Assembly: GCF_000520995.1 (NCBI RefSeq) | Contig: NZ_JACA01000036.1 | Span: 1-64,000 of the forward strand | Origin: Aquimarina macrocephali JAMB N27 | GTDB lineage: Bacteria > Bacteroidota > Bacteroidia > Flavobacteriales > Flavobacteriaceae | Direction of reading: 5' to 3' | DNA: 64,000 nt | Shown: in pieces, positions 8,361-16,628 of the stretch | Position numbering within the stretch: the stretch's first letter is position 1 | Layout of the letters: each line of letters opens with the position of its first letter | Position numbers and translations under genes: made by a program | The notes under the pieces: generated by a model | Databases searched by the model: none | What the model was told of the DNA's origin: nothing | What the model saw: only the letters and a program-made list of their open reading frames with translations

Positions 8361-9063
8361 CAACCTTTTCTTTATAGTAGCGATATAAATCTTCAGAAGA
8401 AGCTCCCATCCATTTTCGCATATGAATATTTAAAAAATGATATTGTAAACGCCATACACCAATCTCTTCATAACGTCTGGCAGAAGTAATCACATGTTTG
8501 GGGATGATTACAAACTGGTTTATAGCAAAAAGGCGATCTACCAAATCATTATCTTCATAAACAATAAAAGACTCATCATAACCATCAATTTGCCGAAATA
8601 GAGCCAAGGTTATAAATTGACTCTGATCACCACCTCGACATCGTTTACTTTTAAATTGTGTTAACCATCCAAGAAATTGCAACCACCAATGATTAGAATC
8701 AAATTTCATTCTGAAACATCCTGCATTATTTCCTTTCTTAACCTCTGCTATAATATCGGTATCAAAACCTTGAGGAGGAAAAGAATCCGCATGAAGAAAG
8801 TACAGAATATCACCTTTTGCAGTATTACCGCCTGTATTTAGTTGTTTGGCTCGACCTTTTTTTGATGAAAGAAGCTTAATCAAAATTGATTCGTTCTCTA
8901 CTATGGTATTTACAATATCTTGAGAACCGTCGACACTACCGCCATCTACAATGATAATTTCTTTTATATTTTCTTTAGTATCACAAGATCTAATTAAGTG
9001 AGAAATCAGACGACTAATTGTTTCTGCCTCATTTAATATGGGGATAATAATGGATATTTTCAA
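8350..9063 (-). CDS. Arsenosugar-type family 2 glycosyltransferase (TIGR04283-like)
   Basis: The 237-aa GT-A fold enzyme starts with SIIIPILNEAETI. It has VDGGSVDGS in place of the classic DGSxDGT, a GRAKQLNTGG motif, LHADSFPP (the DXD-like HAD motif), then RCRGGDQSQFI and a C-terminal amphipathic segment. These features match the TIGR04283 family, named for its association with arsenosugar clusters. It would transfer a sugar, or the aglycone-forming group, onto an arsenic-bearing ribose; the exact donor is not established. It is the distal minus-strand gene of the island. The DUF547 gene lies directly upstream, the neighbourhood in which this family is often found. Confidence 0.85.
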   Translation of the reverse strand: MKISIIIPILNEAETISRLISHLIRSCDTKENIKEIIIVDGGSVDGSQDIVNTIVENESILIKLLSSKKGRAKQLNTGGNTAKGDILYFLHADSFPPQGFDTDIIAEVKKGNNAGCFRMKFDSNHWWLQFLGWLTQFKSKRCRGGDQSQFITLALFRQIDGYDESFIVYEDNDLVDRLFAINQFVIIPKHVITSARRYEEIGVWRLQYHFLNIHMRKWMGASSEDLYRYYKEKVVNL

Positions 9064-9093
9064 TTTTACTAAGAATTCGATTATACTGTAAAT

Positions 9094-9141
9094 TTACTCA
9101 TTTAAGCTCCATTCATATTCTTTATTTACCTTTTGTTTTCT
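9094..9141 (-). pseudogene. Remnant of a DUF547 C-terminus
   Basis: Directly behind the DUF547 gene, in a different frame, the minus strand encodes KQKVNKEYEWSLNE and then a stop. The endings of the window's DUF547 proteins are YKEYDWKLNE, FKKYNWSLNE and YYSYDWSLN, so this is an orphan copy of the domain end. A stop codon directly precedes it and there is no start. It looks like what remains after tandem duplication and deletion. Confidence 0.6.
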
Positions 9142-9889
9142 AATCTAGTACAACTGCTGCAGGATAATCTTTTGATTGCTCATTTAGTTTCCAATCGTAT
9201 TCCTTATACCCTTTTTTTGATTGTTTGTCAATTTTTATTGCAGCGTATCTGTTAATAAAATCCTTAACATCACCACCATTTACTTTAAAATCCCTTTTGT
9301 ACCAGGTAAATATTTTCGAAACTATTACTTTATCTTTTGTAATTGTATTTCGGGTAGGGTCATTAATAAACTTTTCAGTTTGACTATCCAGAGCGGTATT
9401 AAGGTTATCAGCAGTATATGCTCTGTTCCATACAACGGGACAAGAAATCGATGCACAGTTGATTGCAAAGTGAATTCTTGGGTCACCAAATTTCCTTAGA
9501 ATTTTGTGTTCTAACTCACCTAAACTATACCATACTCCATCAATTTTGAAGAATTTTTTCCCCCAGGGATCTTCAAGATCTTTAATGCTTTTTAAGGGAT
9601 AACTGTCTATAACAAGCTTTATAGTATAAGCATTATAAGCGTTGATCCAATACGCCAATTTCTCTTCTCTTGTCCAATTTTCTTGAGGCGGATTATCAGA
9701 AAGTTGTTTAAAATATCGGTATAATTGAGAGCTGTCTCTCATGAATCCGTTATAATCTACTTTTCCATCATCAGATACATTTAGTAGTAATGCTTGATCC
9801 CAAATGATATGATCAAAACTGTTTTGTGACTGAATCTGATTTATTGATAATATGGCAAATAGCACTAATATAATTTTTGGAGCTTTCAT
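9140..9889 (-). CDS. DUF547 domain protein, exported, arsenosugar island
   Basis: The 249-aa product has a signal peptide (ending IQSQ) and a DUF547 domain. It shows LAYWINAYNAYTIKLVID, LEHKILRKFGDPRIHFAINCASISCP (cited as a region; the Cys pair is in NCASISC), and SKIFTWYKRDF. It is much closer to the 10.3 kb paralog than to the one at 1.6 kb. The normal domain ending (YDWKLNE) is followed by about 12 extra residues before the stop. A second copy of the domain ending lies out of frame just beyond, so the 3' end appears rearranged. It sits next to the TIGR04283-like transferase. A periplasmic role in arsenosugar handling is inference only. Confidence 0.85.
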   Translation of the reverse strand: MKAPKIILVLFAILSINQIQSQNSFDHIIWDQALLLNVSDDGKVDYNGFMRDSSQLYRYFKQLSDNPPQENWTREEKLAYWINAYNAYTIKLVIDSYPLKSIKDLEDPWGKKFFKIDGVWYSLGELEHKILRKFGDPRIHFAINCASISCPVVWNRAYTADNLNTALDSQTEKFINDPTRNTITKDKVIVSKIFTWYKRDFKVNGGDVKDFINRYAAIKIDKQSKKGYKEYDWKLNEQSKDYPAAVVLD

Positions 9890-10266
9890 TTTTTTAGGTT
9901 TTAGATGGTTATTATTTAGTTTTTATTAACTCTTCTTTTAAAATCTATGGTTTTAGTAGAGAATCAGGAAATGAACTTACAGTTAAAATTTAGTTTTAGT
10001 TGATTTTTGGGTTAATAATCAGGTATGCGAGGTATAGAGTAAATAGGAAGTTTATGATAGAGAAAATGACTCTAACTATTTGATTGTCAGTTGTTGATGT
10101 TGAGGATGATTTTTTGGGTTAATAAAAATTTCTGCTAGTAGCAGGCATGTTTTTTTTAGGTAAATTTTAACTTTTTAAAAAGCCATAATCAACTACTTAT
10201 TTTCTTAAAATTTTGTATTAGAATAAAAAACCAGACAAGAAATGAGTGAAATTCTATACTATTTTA
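9890..10266. other. Gene-free spacer between the two DUF547 genes
   Basis: This 377-base AT-rich stretch has no open frame of credible length on either strand and no clear terminator hairpin. It contains the short string TTTTTGGGTTAATAA twice (near 10010 and 10110), possibly just AT-rich coincidence. The upstream DUF547 gene is therefore probably transcribed separately from the next one. Confidence 0.5.
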
Positions 10267-11181
10267 CTATTCGTTTAAACTCCAATTGTATTTTTTGAAG
10301 CTCTTTTTTGCGTTAGTATTAATAGTAATTTTGGAGTATTTATTTAAAAAATGAATTAAAGAACCTTCAGTTTTAAAATCTTTTGCAAACCAGGTAAATA
10401 TTTTAGAAAGTTGAACACTATTAGAAGTTATTGTATTTTGTTTAGTATCATTGATAAAGTCAATAGTTAATTTTTCTAACTCCCGATCTACATTTTGAGC
10501 TGTGAACGCTTTGTTTAATAACCGAGGGCAAGAAATAGAAGCACAATTGATACCAAAATGAATCCTGGGATCCCCCATTTTTCGTAAAATTCTATGTTCT
10601 ACATCATTAAGAGTATACCATTTGTTTCCTAGTTTAAAAAAACGCAAATCCCATGGATTCTTAATGTCTTTGATACTTTTTAAAGGATAATTATCGAGGA
10701 TTAATTTTATGGTAAATGCATTATATACATTCATCCAATATGCCAATGTATCAGATTTACTCCAGCTTTTTGTTGGGATATTTTTACGTAATGCTGCCAG
10801 ATAAGATTTAAGTGCCAAATGGTCTTGTTTAAAACCGATATAATTCACAATACCATTAGCAGAGACATGTTTCTGTAGCAAATCATTCCATGGTTGATGA
10901 TTAAATGCTTTGACGATATTGACTTTTGGATCTTCCTTTATTGTAGTTGTTTCTTTTTGTTGTTGTGCAGCCTCCTCAACTTCTTCTTCTTCTTCTTCGG
11001 GTTCTACTTTTTCAATCGCTGTATCTGGTGCTTTTTCTTCTACTGGAACAATGATTTTAGGAGAATTTATTTTTTCTTCGGCTGTTGTGTGCTCACCGGG
11101 AGTAGTATTTTGAATGGCTTTTTTACTTCCGCCGCAGGCAACAAAAAAACAAATTAAGACGATAAAAAATAGGTTCTTCAT
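10267..11181 (-). CDS. DUF547 domain lipoprotein with acidic linker
   Basis: The 304-aa product has a lipoprotein signal (LICFFVACGGSKK). A low-complexity acidic/Gln linker follows at about residues 55-75 (EPEEEEEEVEEAAQQQ), then a DUF547 domain. Domain landmarks are LAYWMNVYNAFTIKLIL, NCASISCPRL and SKIFTWFAKDF, with the ending YNWSLNE. Pro/Glu-rich linkers after the lipid Cys commonly hold a domain away from the membrane. It is closely related to the 9.1 kb protein, so the pair is probably a local duplication. The domain function is unknown. The acidic codon run creates long spurious frames on the opposite strand. Confidence 0.85.
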   Translation of the reverse strand: MKNLFFIVLICFFVACGGSKKAIQNTTPGEHTTAEEKINSPKIIVPVEEKAPDTAIEKVEPEEEEEEVEEAAQQQKETTTIKEDPKVNIVKAFNHQPWNDLLQKHVSANGIVNYIGFKQDHLALKSYLAALRKNIPTKSWSKSDTLAYWMNVYNAFTIKLILDNYPLKSIKDIKNPWDLRFFKLGNKWYTLNDVEHRILRKMGDPRIHFGINCASISCPRLLNKAFTAQNVDRELEKLTIDFINDTKQNTITSNSVQLSKIFTWFAKDFKTEGSLIHFLNKYSKITINTNAKKSFKKYNWSLNE

Positions 11182-11392
11182 TAAATAATCACTTTTTAAT
11201 TTAACTAAGATACATTTCCTGTTGGATAATACTCCGAGTAGGATGAAGATTCTTTGAAAAACTAAATGTGATATACTTTTTGGTGTTTTTTAATTTTGAA
11301 ATTCGTCAATTCGAGTGCTTCAACTTTAGGGGAAGAAGCACTTAAACTGACACTTTTTACCTTAACGCTACCAAATATAGAACCATAGATTA

Positions 11393-12898
11393 TCAATCTG
11401 TATGAATCTCTAAGGGGTCTACCAAATTATCTGTAGTGTCATCATTAGGATTTGTTCTAACATAGAATCCATAATCGGCTTCTACACCATGTACATTTGG
11501 AATCTCCATAATACCTTTCTTTAATAATCTACCCAATTCTTCTGGATGAAGTCGATATCCACTAGCTAGGTTAATCATTCCTACCGAAGAACCATGGGCC
11601 CCTTCTATTTCGAATACATCGTGTTCTACATTGGCTATTTCATCACGATTGAGTCCTGAAAAAGCAAGAATACTATGTGTGTAGTGACCATTAAGAACCC
11701 AGGAATCTTGTCCAAAGTCCATAAAAGGGACTTCATCTTCTCCAGAAAGCCCTCCGACGTTACCAATCATATCCTGTAATGCTTCACCGACTTCTTCTCT
11801 AAAAGCTCCTCTTACAAGATCAGGTGCTTCGTCTGCCTCACTGATTTTTGGAGCAATCAAAGTAGCATCAAGTATCCAGCCAATAGGTCCTAAAACGAAT
11901 AAAAATGCTCTCAACAGTTTGATATACCACGGGATATCTACATCAACATCAATTCCACTGGTAAATACATTTACAAATCCATCATGCCAGCGAATAGAGC
12001 CTTTTACATTGTAGAATTTTCTGAAAAATAGGAGTAAAACCCCATCCCATTCTATAGTTGCTCCCGATTTTTCGGCCTCACCACTTATCTGAATTCCCAA
12101 GTCATGCATACTCATTTGCATAGCATTTATAGTGGCTCCCTCGATACTTTCTCCTACTTTTTCTTGTGCTTTTTTTGCTAACACAGTGTCCATAGCATCT
12201 CTGGATATAATAATTTGGATCCCGGTATTTTCTGGAACAATGGAATGATTTTCTGGCATTTGAGCAGATTCTCCAGGTAATGCCAATGTGGCGATTAATG
12301 CAGGAGTGGTATCCAACATCGTACTATTGTTTACTTGTGGGTTTTGTGGCTGTCCCGGCGGAAACCCAACCTGTACATGTTCTATTTGTGAGACAGCTCC
12401 CAGATAGAAATCAGTATTCCAAGTGGATCTGTTAGGGATTTCATCTTCTTCAAAGACAGAGCCTTCTATTCCCCCTATCAACGAATTATAAATAGGAATA
12501 TCCATATTTTTCAAGATATCATCGATCAAACCTGTGGCAAATGTACCTACAAGCCCACCGATATCTTCTGGTGTAGCTTCTTCTACCTCTTCAACAGATA
12601 AAGCAGCAACCGGTGATGAACCAGAAACACCCCGTACAAAAGGGCTAAGTTTCATCCAAATATCAAATGGAGAAGCATCAGAATCTCCATTTTTAAACTC
12701 ACCGGTAATGTGTAAACCTAGCCTGGCATTATTAGTGGCAGGTTCTCTGACCTCTACGGTTGGTTCATTGATTTGAATTTGAATATCTCCAAATTCAAAT
12801 GATGAAGGAATAACTTCTGTAGCATATAAATGAGTAACAATTCCCTTAATAATATCTACGTTGATACCGACCGCAATTTTTACTTCTCCTAAGTCCAT
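11393..12898 (-). CDS. Large protein of unknown function
   Basis: The 501-aa product has no signal peptide and no domain I can name with confidence. The N-terminal ~130 residues alternate beta strands (DIQIQINEPTVEVRE, ARLGLHITGEF). Mid-protein there is a proline/Asn-rich stretch and then an amphipathic strand-helix pattern (GIQIIISRDAMDTVLAKKAQEKV). A hydrophobic patch follows (WYIKLLRAFLFVLGPIGWILD), with a more acidic C-terminal third. Lipid-binding TULIP/P47-like folds show similar layouts, but that is a guess. It interrupts the arsenosugar-related run and may be unrelated to it. Codon usage looks like that of its neighbours. Confidence 0.7.
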   Translation of the reverse strand: MDLGEVKIAVGINVDIIKGIVTHLYATEVIPSSFEFGDIQIQINEPTVEVREPATNNARLGLHITGEFKNGDSDASPFDIWMKLSPFVRGVSGSSPVAALSVEEVEEATPEDIGGLVGTFATGLIDDILKNMDIPIYNSLIGGIEGSVFEEDEIPNRSTWNTDFYLGAVSQIEHVQVGFPPGQPQNPQVNNSTMLDTTPALIATLALPGESAQMPENHSIVPENTGIQIIISRDAMDTVLAKKAQEKVGESIEGATINAMQMSMHDLGIQISGEAEKSGATIEWDGVLLLFFRKFYNVKGSIRWHDGFVNVFTSGIDVDVDIPWYIKLLRAFLFVLGPIGWILDATLIAPKISEADEAPDLVRGAFREEVGEALQDMIGNVGGLSGEDEVPFMDFGQDSWVLNGHYTHSILAFSGLNRDEIANVEHDVFEIEGAHGSSVGMINLASGYRLHPEELGRLLKKGIMEIPNVHGVEADYGFYVRTNPNDDTTDNLVDPLEIHTD

Positions 12899-13055
12899 AC
12901 TCGTTTTTTTTGTTGTTAATACTGGAACTTAAAAAAAAGTATTATATAAATAGTGATCAAGGGGTTAAAGACTGATGTTTAGTGGGTTAATAAACTGTTT
13001 GTGATTTTGTTGTATAATTAATTCCTTTAAAAAATAAAGTTTAAAATGTAATGTC

Positions 13056-13082
13056 TAGTCTATAATACTGCTGTATAGACTA
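13056..13082 (-). repeat. Hairpin at the aminotransferase stop codon
   Basis: TAGTCTATA (13056-13064) pairs perfectly with TATAGACTA (13074-13082), and the stop codon lies in one arm. No strong T-tract follows on the minus strand, so it is only a weak terminator candidate. It could stabilise the mRNA 3' end. Confidence 0.35.
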
Positions 13083-14198
13083 TTCATAAAGACTGGCTAA
13101 TGCTTGTGTGAATAGAGTGACTTCTTCGATAGTCCCTGTACTTATTCTACACCAATCAAAGAAAGGAGGAAACGGTCGACCTATTAAAACTCCTTTTTCT
13201 AACATTTCTTTATGTAATGTGCGTATATCTTTTCCAGACTTGAAGAAGATAAAGTTGGTATGCGATTTTACGTAGGGGAGTTTAAAAGTATCCAGAGTTT
13301 TATAAATCATATCTTTTGCTTCCCGGGTTTTTTGTAGACTAAAGTTATAAAACTCCTTGTCATTCAATGCTTCTTTAGCTGCGGCGATAGCAGGAACATT
13401 ACTATAGGCCACCATATTTCTTCGAAGTTTTTCTGCTAAAGCTGGTTTTGCGATAAGATAACCAATACGAAGACCCGCCATACCATATACTTTTGAAAAT
13501 GTTCTGGATACGATAACATCTTTTTCTTGTTTTACGAGTTCGACCATCGAAGGGTAATCAGGATCTTCGATATAGTCATAGTAAGCTTCGTCACTAAATA
13601 AAATAGTCTTATTACTAATAGCATCACAAAAATCTATTAGCTTTTTTGAAGGGAGAACAGTAGAAGTTGGATTGTTGGGGTTACAAAGAAAAACTAGTTT
13701 TGTTTTTGAAGAAATTCGTTTTTCGATCTCAGCCATATCATATCCTTTATCGTCACCTACAGGTACCCAATTTACTTCTGCACCCCATTGCTTGGCATAT
13801 GTCATCATAGCCAGAAAAGTAGGTTTCCCCGCAATAATCTCTCCTCCATTCGAAGCAAAAGTAAGCCCTGTGATTTTTAACCCTTCTGTAGAACCACCGC
13901 AGATAATAATATGATCCTTGGTTACTCCTTCTTTTTGAGCTAAAATTGTGGCTAGTTCATCGGCATATGCATATGGATATCGACAGCTATGATCAAAAGC
14001 AGCTATAATGGCTTTTCTTACCTTTTCTGAAGGACCATAAGGATTCTCATTAGAACTTAATCGTATACGTTTTGATAGTGGTCTGGGATTGAATTTATTG
14101 ATTTCTTCTAATGTTAGAGCATTAGTGATACCTAAACCTCCTAATAATGCAAAACTCCCTCCCAACGAAGTAGATTTTAACCATTGTCTTCTATCCAT
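13080..14198 (-). CDS. Exported PLP aminotransferase, HisC-like, with Tat-type leader
   Basis: The 372-aa fold-type I aminotransferase is closest in pattern to histidinol-phosphate aminotransferases. It shows LSSNENPYGPSEKV, CNPNNPTST, a SDEAYYDY block, the Schiff-base Lys in SRTFSKVYGMAGLRIGY, and a C-terminal CRISTGT arginine. Unlike cytosolic HisC, it begins MDRRQWLKSTSLGGSF followed by a hydrophobic stretch (ALLGGLGI). That is a twin-arginine-like signal with folded cofactor-enzyme logic. It is probably periplasmic or membrane tethered, so biosynthetic histidine synthesis is unlikely. It lies just downstream of the phosphate-transporter gene, and any arsenosugar role is unproven. Confidence 0.8.
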   Translation of the reverse strand: MDRRQWLKSTSLGGSFALLGGLGITNALTLEEINKFNPRPLSKRIRLSSNENPYGPSEKVRKAIIAAFDHSCRYPYAYADELATILAQKEGVTKDHIIICGGSTEGLKITGLTFASNGGEIIAGKPTFLAMMTYAKQWGAEVNWVPVGDDKGYDMAEIEKRISSKTKLVFLCNPNNPTSTVLPSKKLIDFCDAISNKTILFSDEAYYDYIEDPDYPSMVELVKQEKDVIVSRTFSKVYGMAGLRIGYLIAKPALAEKLRRNMVAYSNVPAIAAAKEALNDKEFYNFSLQKTREAKDMIYKTLDTFKLPYVKSHTNFIFFKSGKDIRTLHKEMLEKGVLIGRPFPPFFDWCRISTGTIEEVTLFTQALASLYE

Positions 14199-14298
14199 GA
14201 TATTTTATCTTTAAAATGATTTGCTTTCTAAAGATAACAATTTATTGATTTTAAAGCTCTTAAGGGTTTGATTAAACTTCGTAAGTTTTGAAATTTGA

Positions 14299-15417
14299 CT
14301 ATACTATATGTTGAAGTAACTTAAATAATAATCCACTTACAATAGCTGCTATCGGAAGCGTGAGTACCCATGATAATAATATTTTAGAAATCATCTTAGG
14401 GTTTGCTTTTTTGGTTACGGTGCCAATCCCAAATATAGAACCAACAGATACATGTGTTGTAGAAACAGGTAAACCATGAATACTTGCTGTAGTTACTAAT
14501 AGACCAGTAATCATATTAGCAGTAAACCCTTGTCCAGAATTCATAGGAGTGATTTTTTTACTCATAATAACACCAACTTTTTTGGCATTTATAAGCCCTC
14601 CTAATGCCATGGTTATAGCAACAGCAATCATTCCCCACTTAATATCCATAGAATTAATGATTAATAGTAACCCTACAATTTTAGGAGTATCATTAAGTCC
14701 TCGTGCAAAACTAACAATCCCGGCGCTTAGATAATGTAAACTGTCTAATATTTTCTGTGAATTAATACCTAATAATTTCCCGTTGTAGGTTTCTACTTTG
14801 GTGTGGTGGATAGAAGCTGTAATCTTGGTTTCTGTAGCAACTGTGTTCATATGATGTGCAGAAACTGTTATCGCTTCTGCTTCTTGCTTTTTATCAATAT
14901 AGATACCACTGTTTTTTGTGATATTAAGTTTTTTCCTAATATATCTAAAAATGATATACAATAATAAACTTAATACAGCAGCCATTAATGGACTTACAAT
15001 AAGAGGAACTAAAAACGTTTTCCCAAGTTTTGCAAAATTAAACTCGGTACCAATGGCCATTACTCCGGCGCCAAAAAGAGCACCTACAAGGCTATGAGTT
15101 GTTGATATAGGCATTCCTATTTTTGTGGCAATAAATACAGTAAAAGCAGCTCCAAGAGCAATGGAGATAGCAAAAATTGGCATTTGGATTAATTCATTAG
15201 GAACCAGTCCTTTTCCAGAAAAGTTTTTTACCAATTCTTCTGCCAAAAAGATAGCAGCAACAGAACCTGAGAATGTTGTTATTGTAGCCCAATTTATTGC
15301 TTTTTTGTAATTAGTAGTTCCGCTTCCGAAGAGTGTGGCAACGCCTTTAAAATTATCATTTGCACCATTACTATAAGCCAAGAAACAAGCAGCAATAAAA
15401 AGAAGAATCAATATCAT
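14299..15417 (-). CDS. Pit-family inorganic phosphate transporter
   Basis: This multi-pass membrane protein carries the two PiT signature halves: SNGANDNFKG near the N-terminus and ARGLNDTPKI in the middle. Repeated GMPISTTHSLVG and GLPVSTTHVSVG motifs follow them. Pit carriers move metal-phosphate with H+ or Na+ and also accept arsenate. The frame opens upstream at 15516, but that start would lie inside a strong terminator and add an atypical 33-residue Cys/His-rich extension. ATG at 15417 gives a first transmembrane segment at once, so I chose it. The product is about 372 aa. Arsenate entry through this carrier could feed the adjacent arsenosugar genes (inference). Confidence 0.85.
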   Translation of the reverse strand: MILILLFIAACFLAYSNGANDNFKGVATLFGSGTTNYKKAINWATITTFSGSVAAIFLAEELVKNFSGKGLVPNELIQMPIFAISIALGAAFTVFIATKIGMPISTTHSLVGALFGAGVMAIGTEFNFAKLGKTFLVPLIVSPLMAAVLSLLLYIIFRYIRKKLNITKNSGIYIDKKQEAEAITVSAHHMNTVATETKITASIHHTKVETYNGKLLGINSQKILDSLHYLSAGIVSFARGLNDTPKIVGLLLIINSMDIKWGMIAVAITMALGGLINAKKVGVIMSKKITPMNSGQGFTANMITGLLVTTASIHGLPVSTTHVSVGSIFGIGTVTKKANPKMISKILLSWVLTLPIAAIVSGLLFKLLQHIV

Positions 15418-15490
15418 CAGTATCCAGTTAAGAATTAGTTGTCCATAATCCGACGTATTGTATTGTATTACCTTACAGCATCTATGAAAG

Positions 15491-15535
15491 AAAACAAAAA
15501 AAGAAGCCGAAGGCAAATACTTGTCTTCGACTTCT
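15491..15535 (-). terminator. Strong intrinsic terminator after arsM
   Basis: On the minus strand, AGAAGTCGAAG pairs with CTTCGGCTTCT (one G-T pair). Two further outer-loop pairs and an immediate TTTTTTTG tract complete it. It ends the ArsS-to-ArsM transcript and separates it from the phosphate transporter gene. Confidence 0.85.
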
Positions 15536-15562
15536 CAGGTTATAGTTAATTAGCCCTCGCTT

Positions 15563-16531
15563 TTAACAGCATCCACCTCCATCATAATGGTAGGTAGATT
15601 CGCTAATAAATATATCATCTCTGTTTAAATCAGCTATAGCACCAGCGGTCTTATCACATATAGCTATTGGTTGATTCTTAAGTAATACGTGACCATTTTT
15701 ATCATCAAAATAGTCTTCATCGCCATAGTATATTGCTGCTTTTCCTGTAAATATACAGGGGCCATCTTCTGGCATTGGATCTTTGATTGCAGCTACTTCT
15801 ATAGATTCTATGTAGATCAATTCATCAGTATCATAATGTTTTGGATCCAAAATTCTATAAGGTTTACGTGCTCTTATTTCTATAGTACCAAAACCTACAT
15901 CGGTTAACGCTTTTACATATTCTGCAATAGGTAAACTTCCGCTTAAGCATAAAGCTCTTAATCGCTCATCGTTACGTAATGTATCATTCATCGGTTGCTC
16001 GCAAGTTGGATCACTCATAACCAATCTTCCATGTGGTTTTAATACACGATACATTTCTTCGATTGCTTTTCGAAGATCATCTGCTTTAAAAATATTAAAC
16101 AAACAATTTTGTGCGGCAACATCAATACTATTATCTTCTACAGGAAGATTAAGAGCATCTCCATATCTTAGATCAACAAACTCACTTTTAAACCAGTCAT
16201 TTTGAGCTTCAGCTTCTTCAAAATTCTTACGAGAAGCCTCCAACATTTCATTAACAACATCAATCCCTATAACACCACCTTTTTGACGAGAAAAATATGA
16301 GAATTGTAATAATTCCATTCCACCTCCAACACCTACATATAAGGTTTTTGGAGAATTAGTTAGGTCACGTGCATTTACCGTACTACCACAGCCATAATTC
16401 ATTTCCTGCATAATTTTAGGAATCTTAAGCCCGGGTAGTTCCCAGATTGGGTTAGTAGTACAGCATAAACCTATATCTGGAGTTAATGCTGCTTCTTTAT
16501 ACACATCGTGAGTGGTATTTAAGTAGCTCAT
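15563..16531 (-). CDS. arsM: Arsenite methyltransferase, arsenosugar type (ArsM)
   Basis: The 322-aa SAM-dependent methyltransferase has motif I at residues 66-71 (VGVGGG), GVIGIDVV, and the arsenic-binding cysteine contexts QNCLFN (Cys143) and ALCLSGSL (Cys195). Additional cysteines are at 23, 24 and 48 (YGCGS). These match ArsM enzymes that bind As(III) through three thiols. It methylates arsenite to dimethylarsenite, the substrate of ArsS. The extreme C-terminus is GGGCC, a vicinal Cys pair that could bind or pass on arsenic. It is the last gene of the operon before a strong terminator, 97 bases after the phosphorylase gene. Confidence 0.92.
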   Translation of the reverse strand: MSYLNTTHDVYKEAALTPDIGLCCTTNPIWELPGLKIPKIMQEMNYGCGSTVNARDLTNSPKTLYVGVGGGMELLQFSYFSRQKGGVIGIDVVNEMLEASRKNFEEAEAQNDWFKSEFVDLRYGDALNLPVEDNSIDVAAQNCLFNIFKADDLRKAIEEMYRVLKPHGRLVMSDPTCEQPMNDTLRNDERLRALCLSGSLPIAEYVKALTDVGFGTIEIRARKPYRILDPKHYDTDELIYIESIEVAAIKDPMPEDGPCIFTGKAAIYYGDEDYFDDKNGHVLLKNQPIAICDKTAGAIADLNRDDIFISESTYHYDGGGCC

Positions 16532-16628
16532 ATATTAATTTTTGTCTTTCCAATTAAGAAGGAAATATAAGTTATTTTGGGTTATAATCAGTTTTGTCGA
16601 AAAGCGAGGAAAAAACTTTCACTACTAC

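Noticed and set aside
10894..11157. Plus-strand frames opposite the DUF547 lipoprotein
   Set aside because: Long Phe/Cys and Ser runs arise as the reverse of the Glu/Gln-rich linker; there is no signal of coding.
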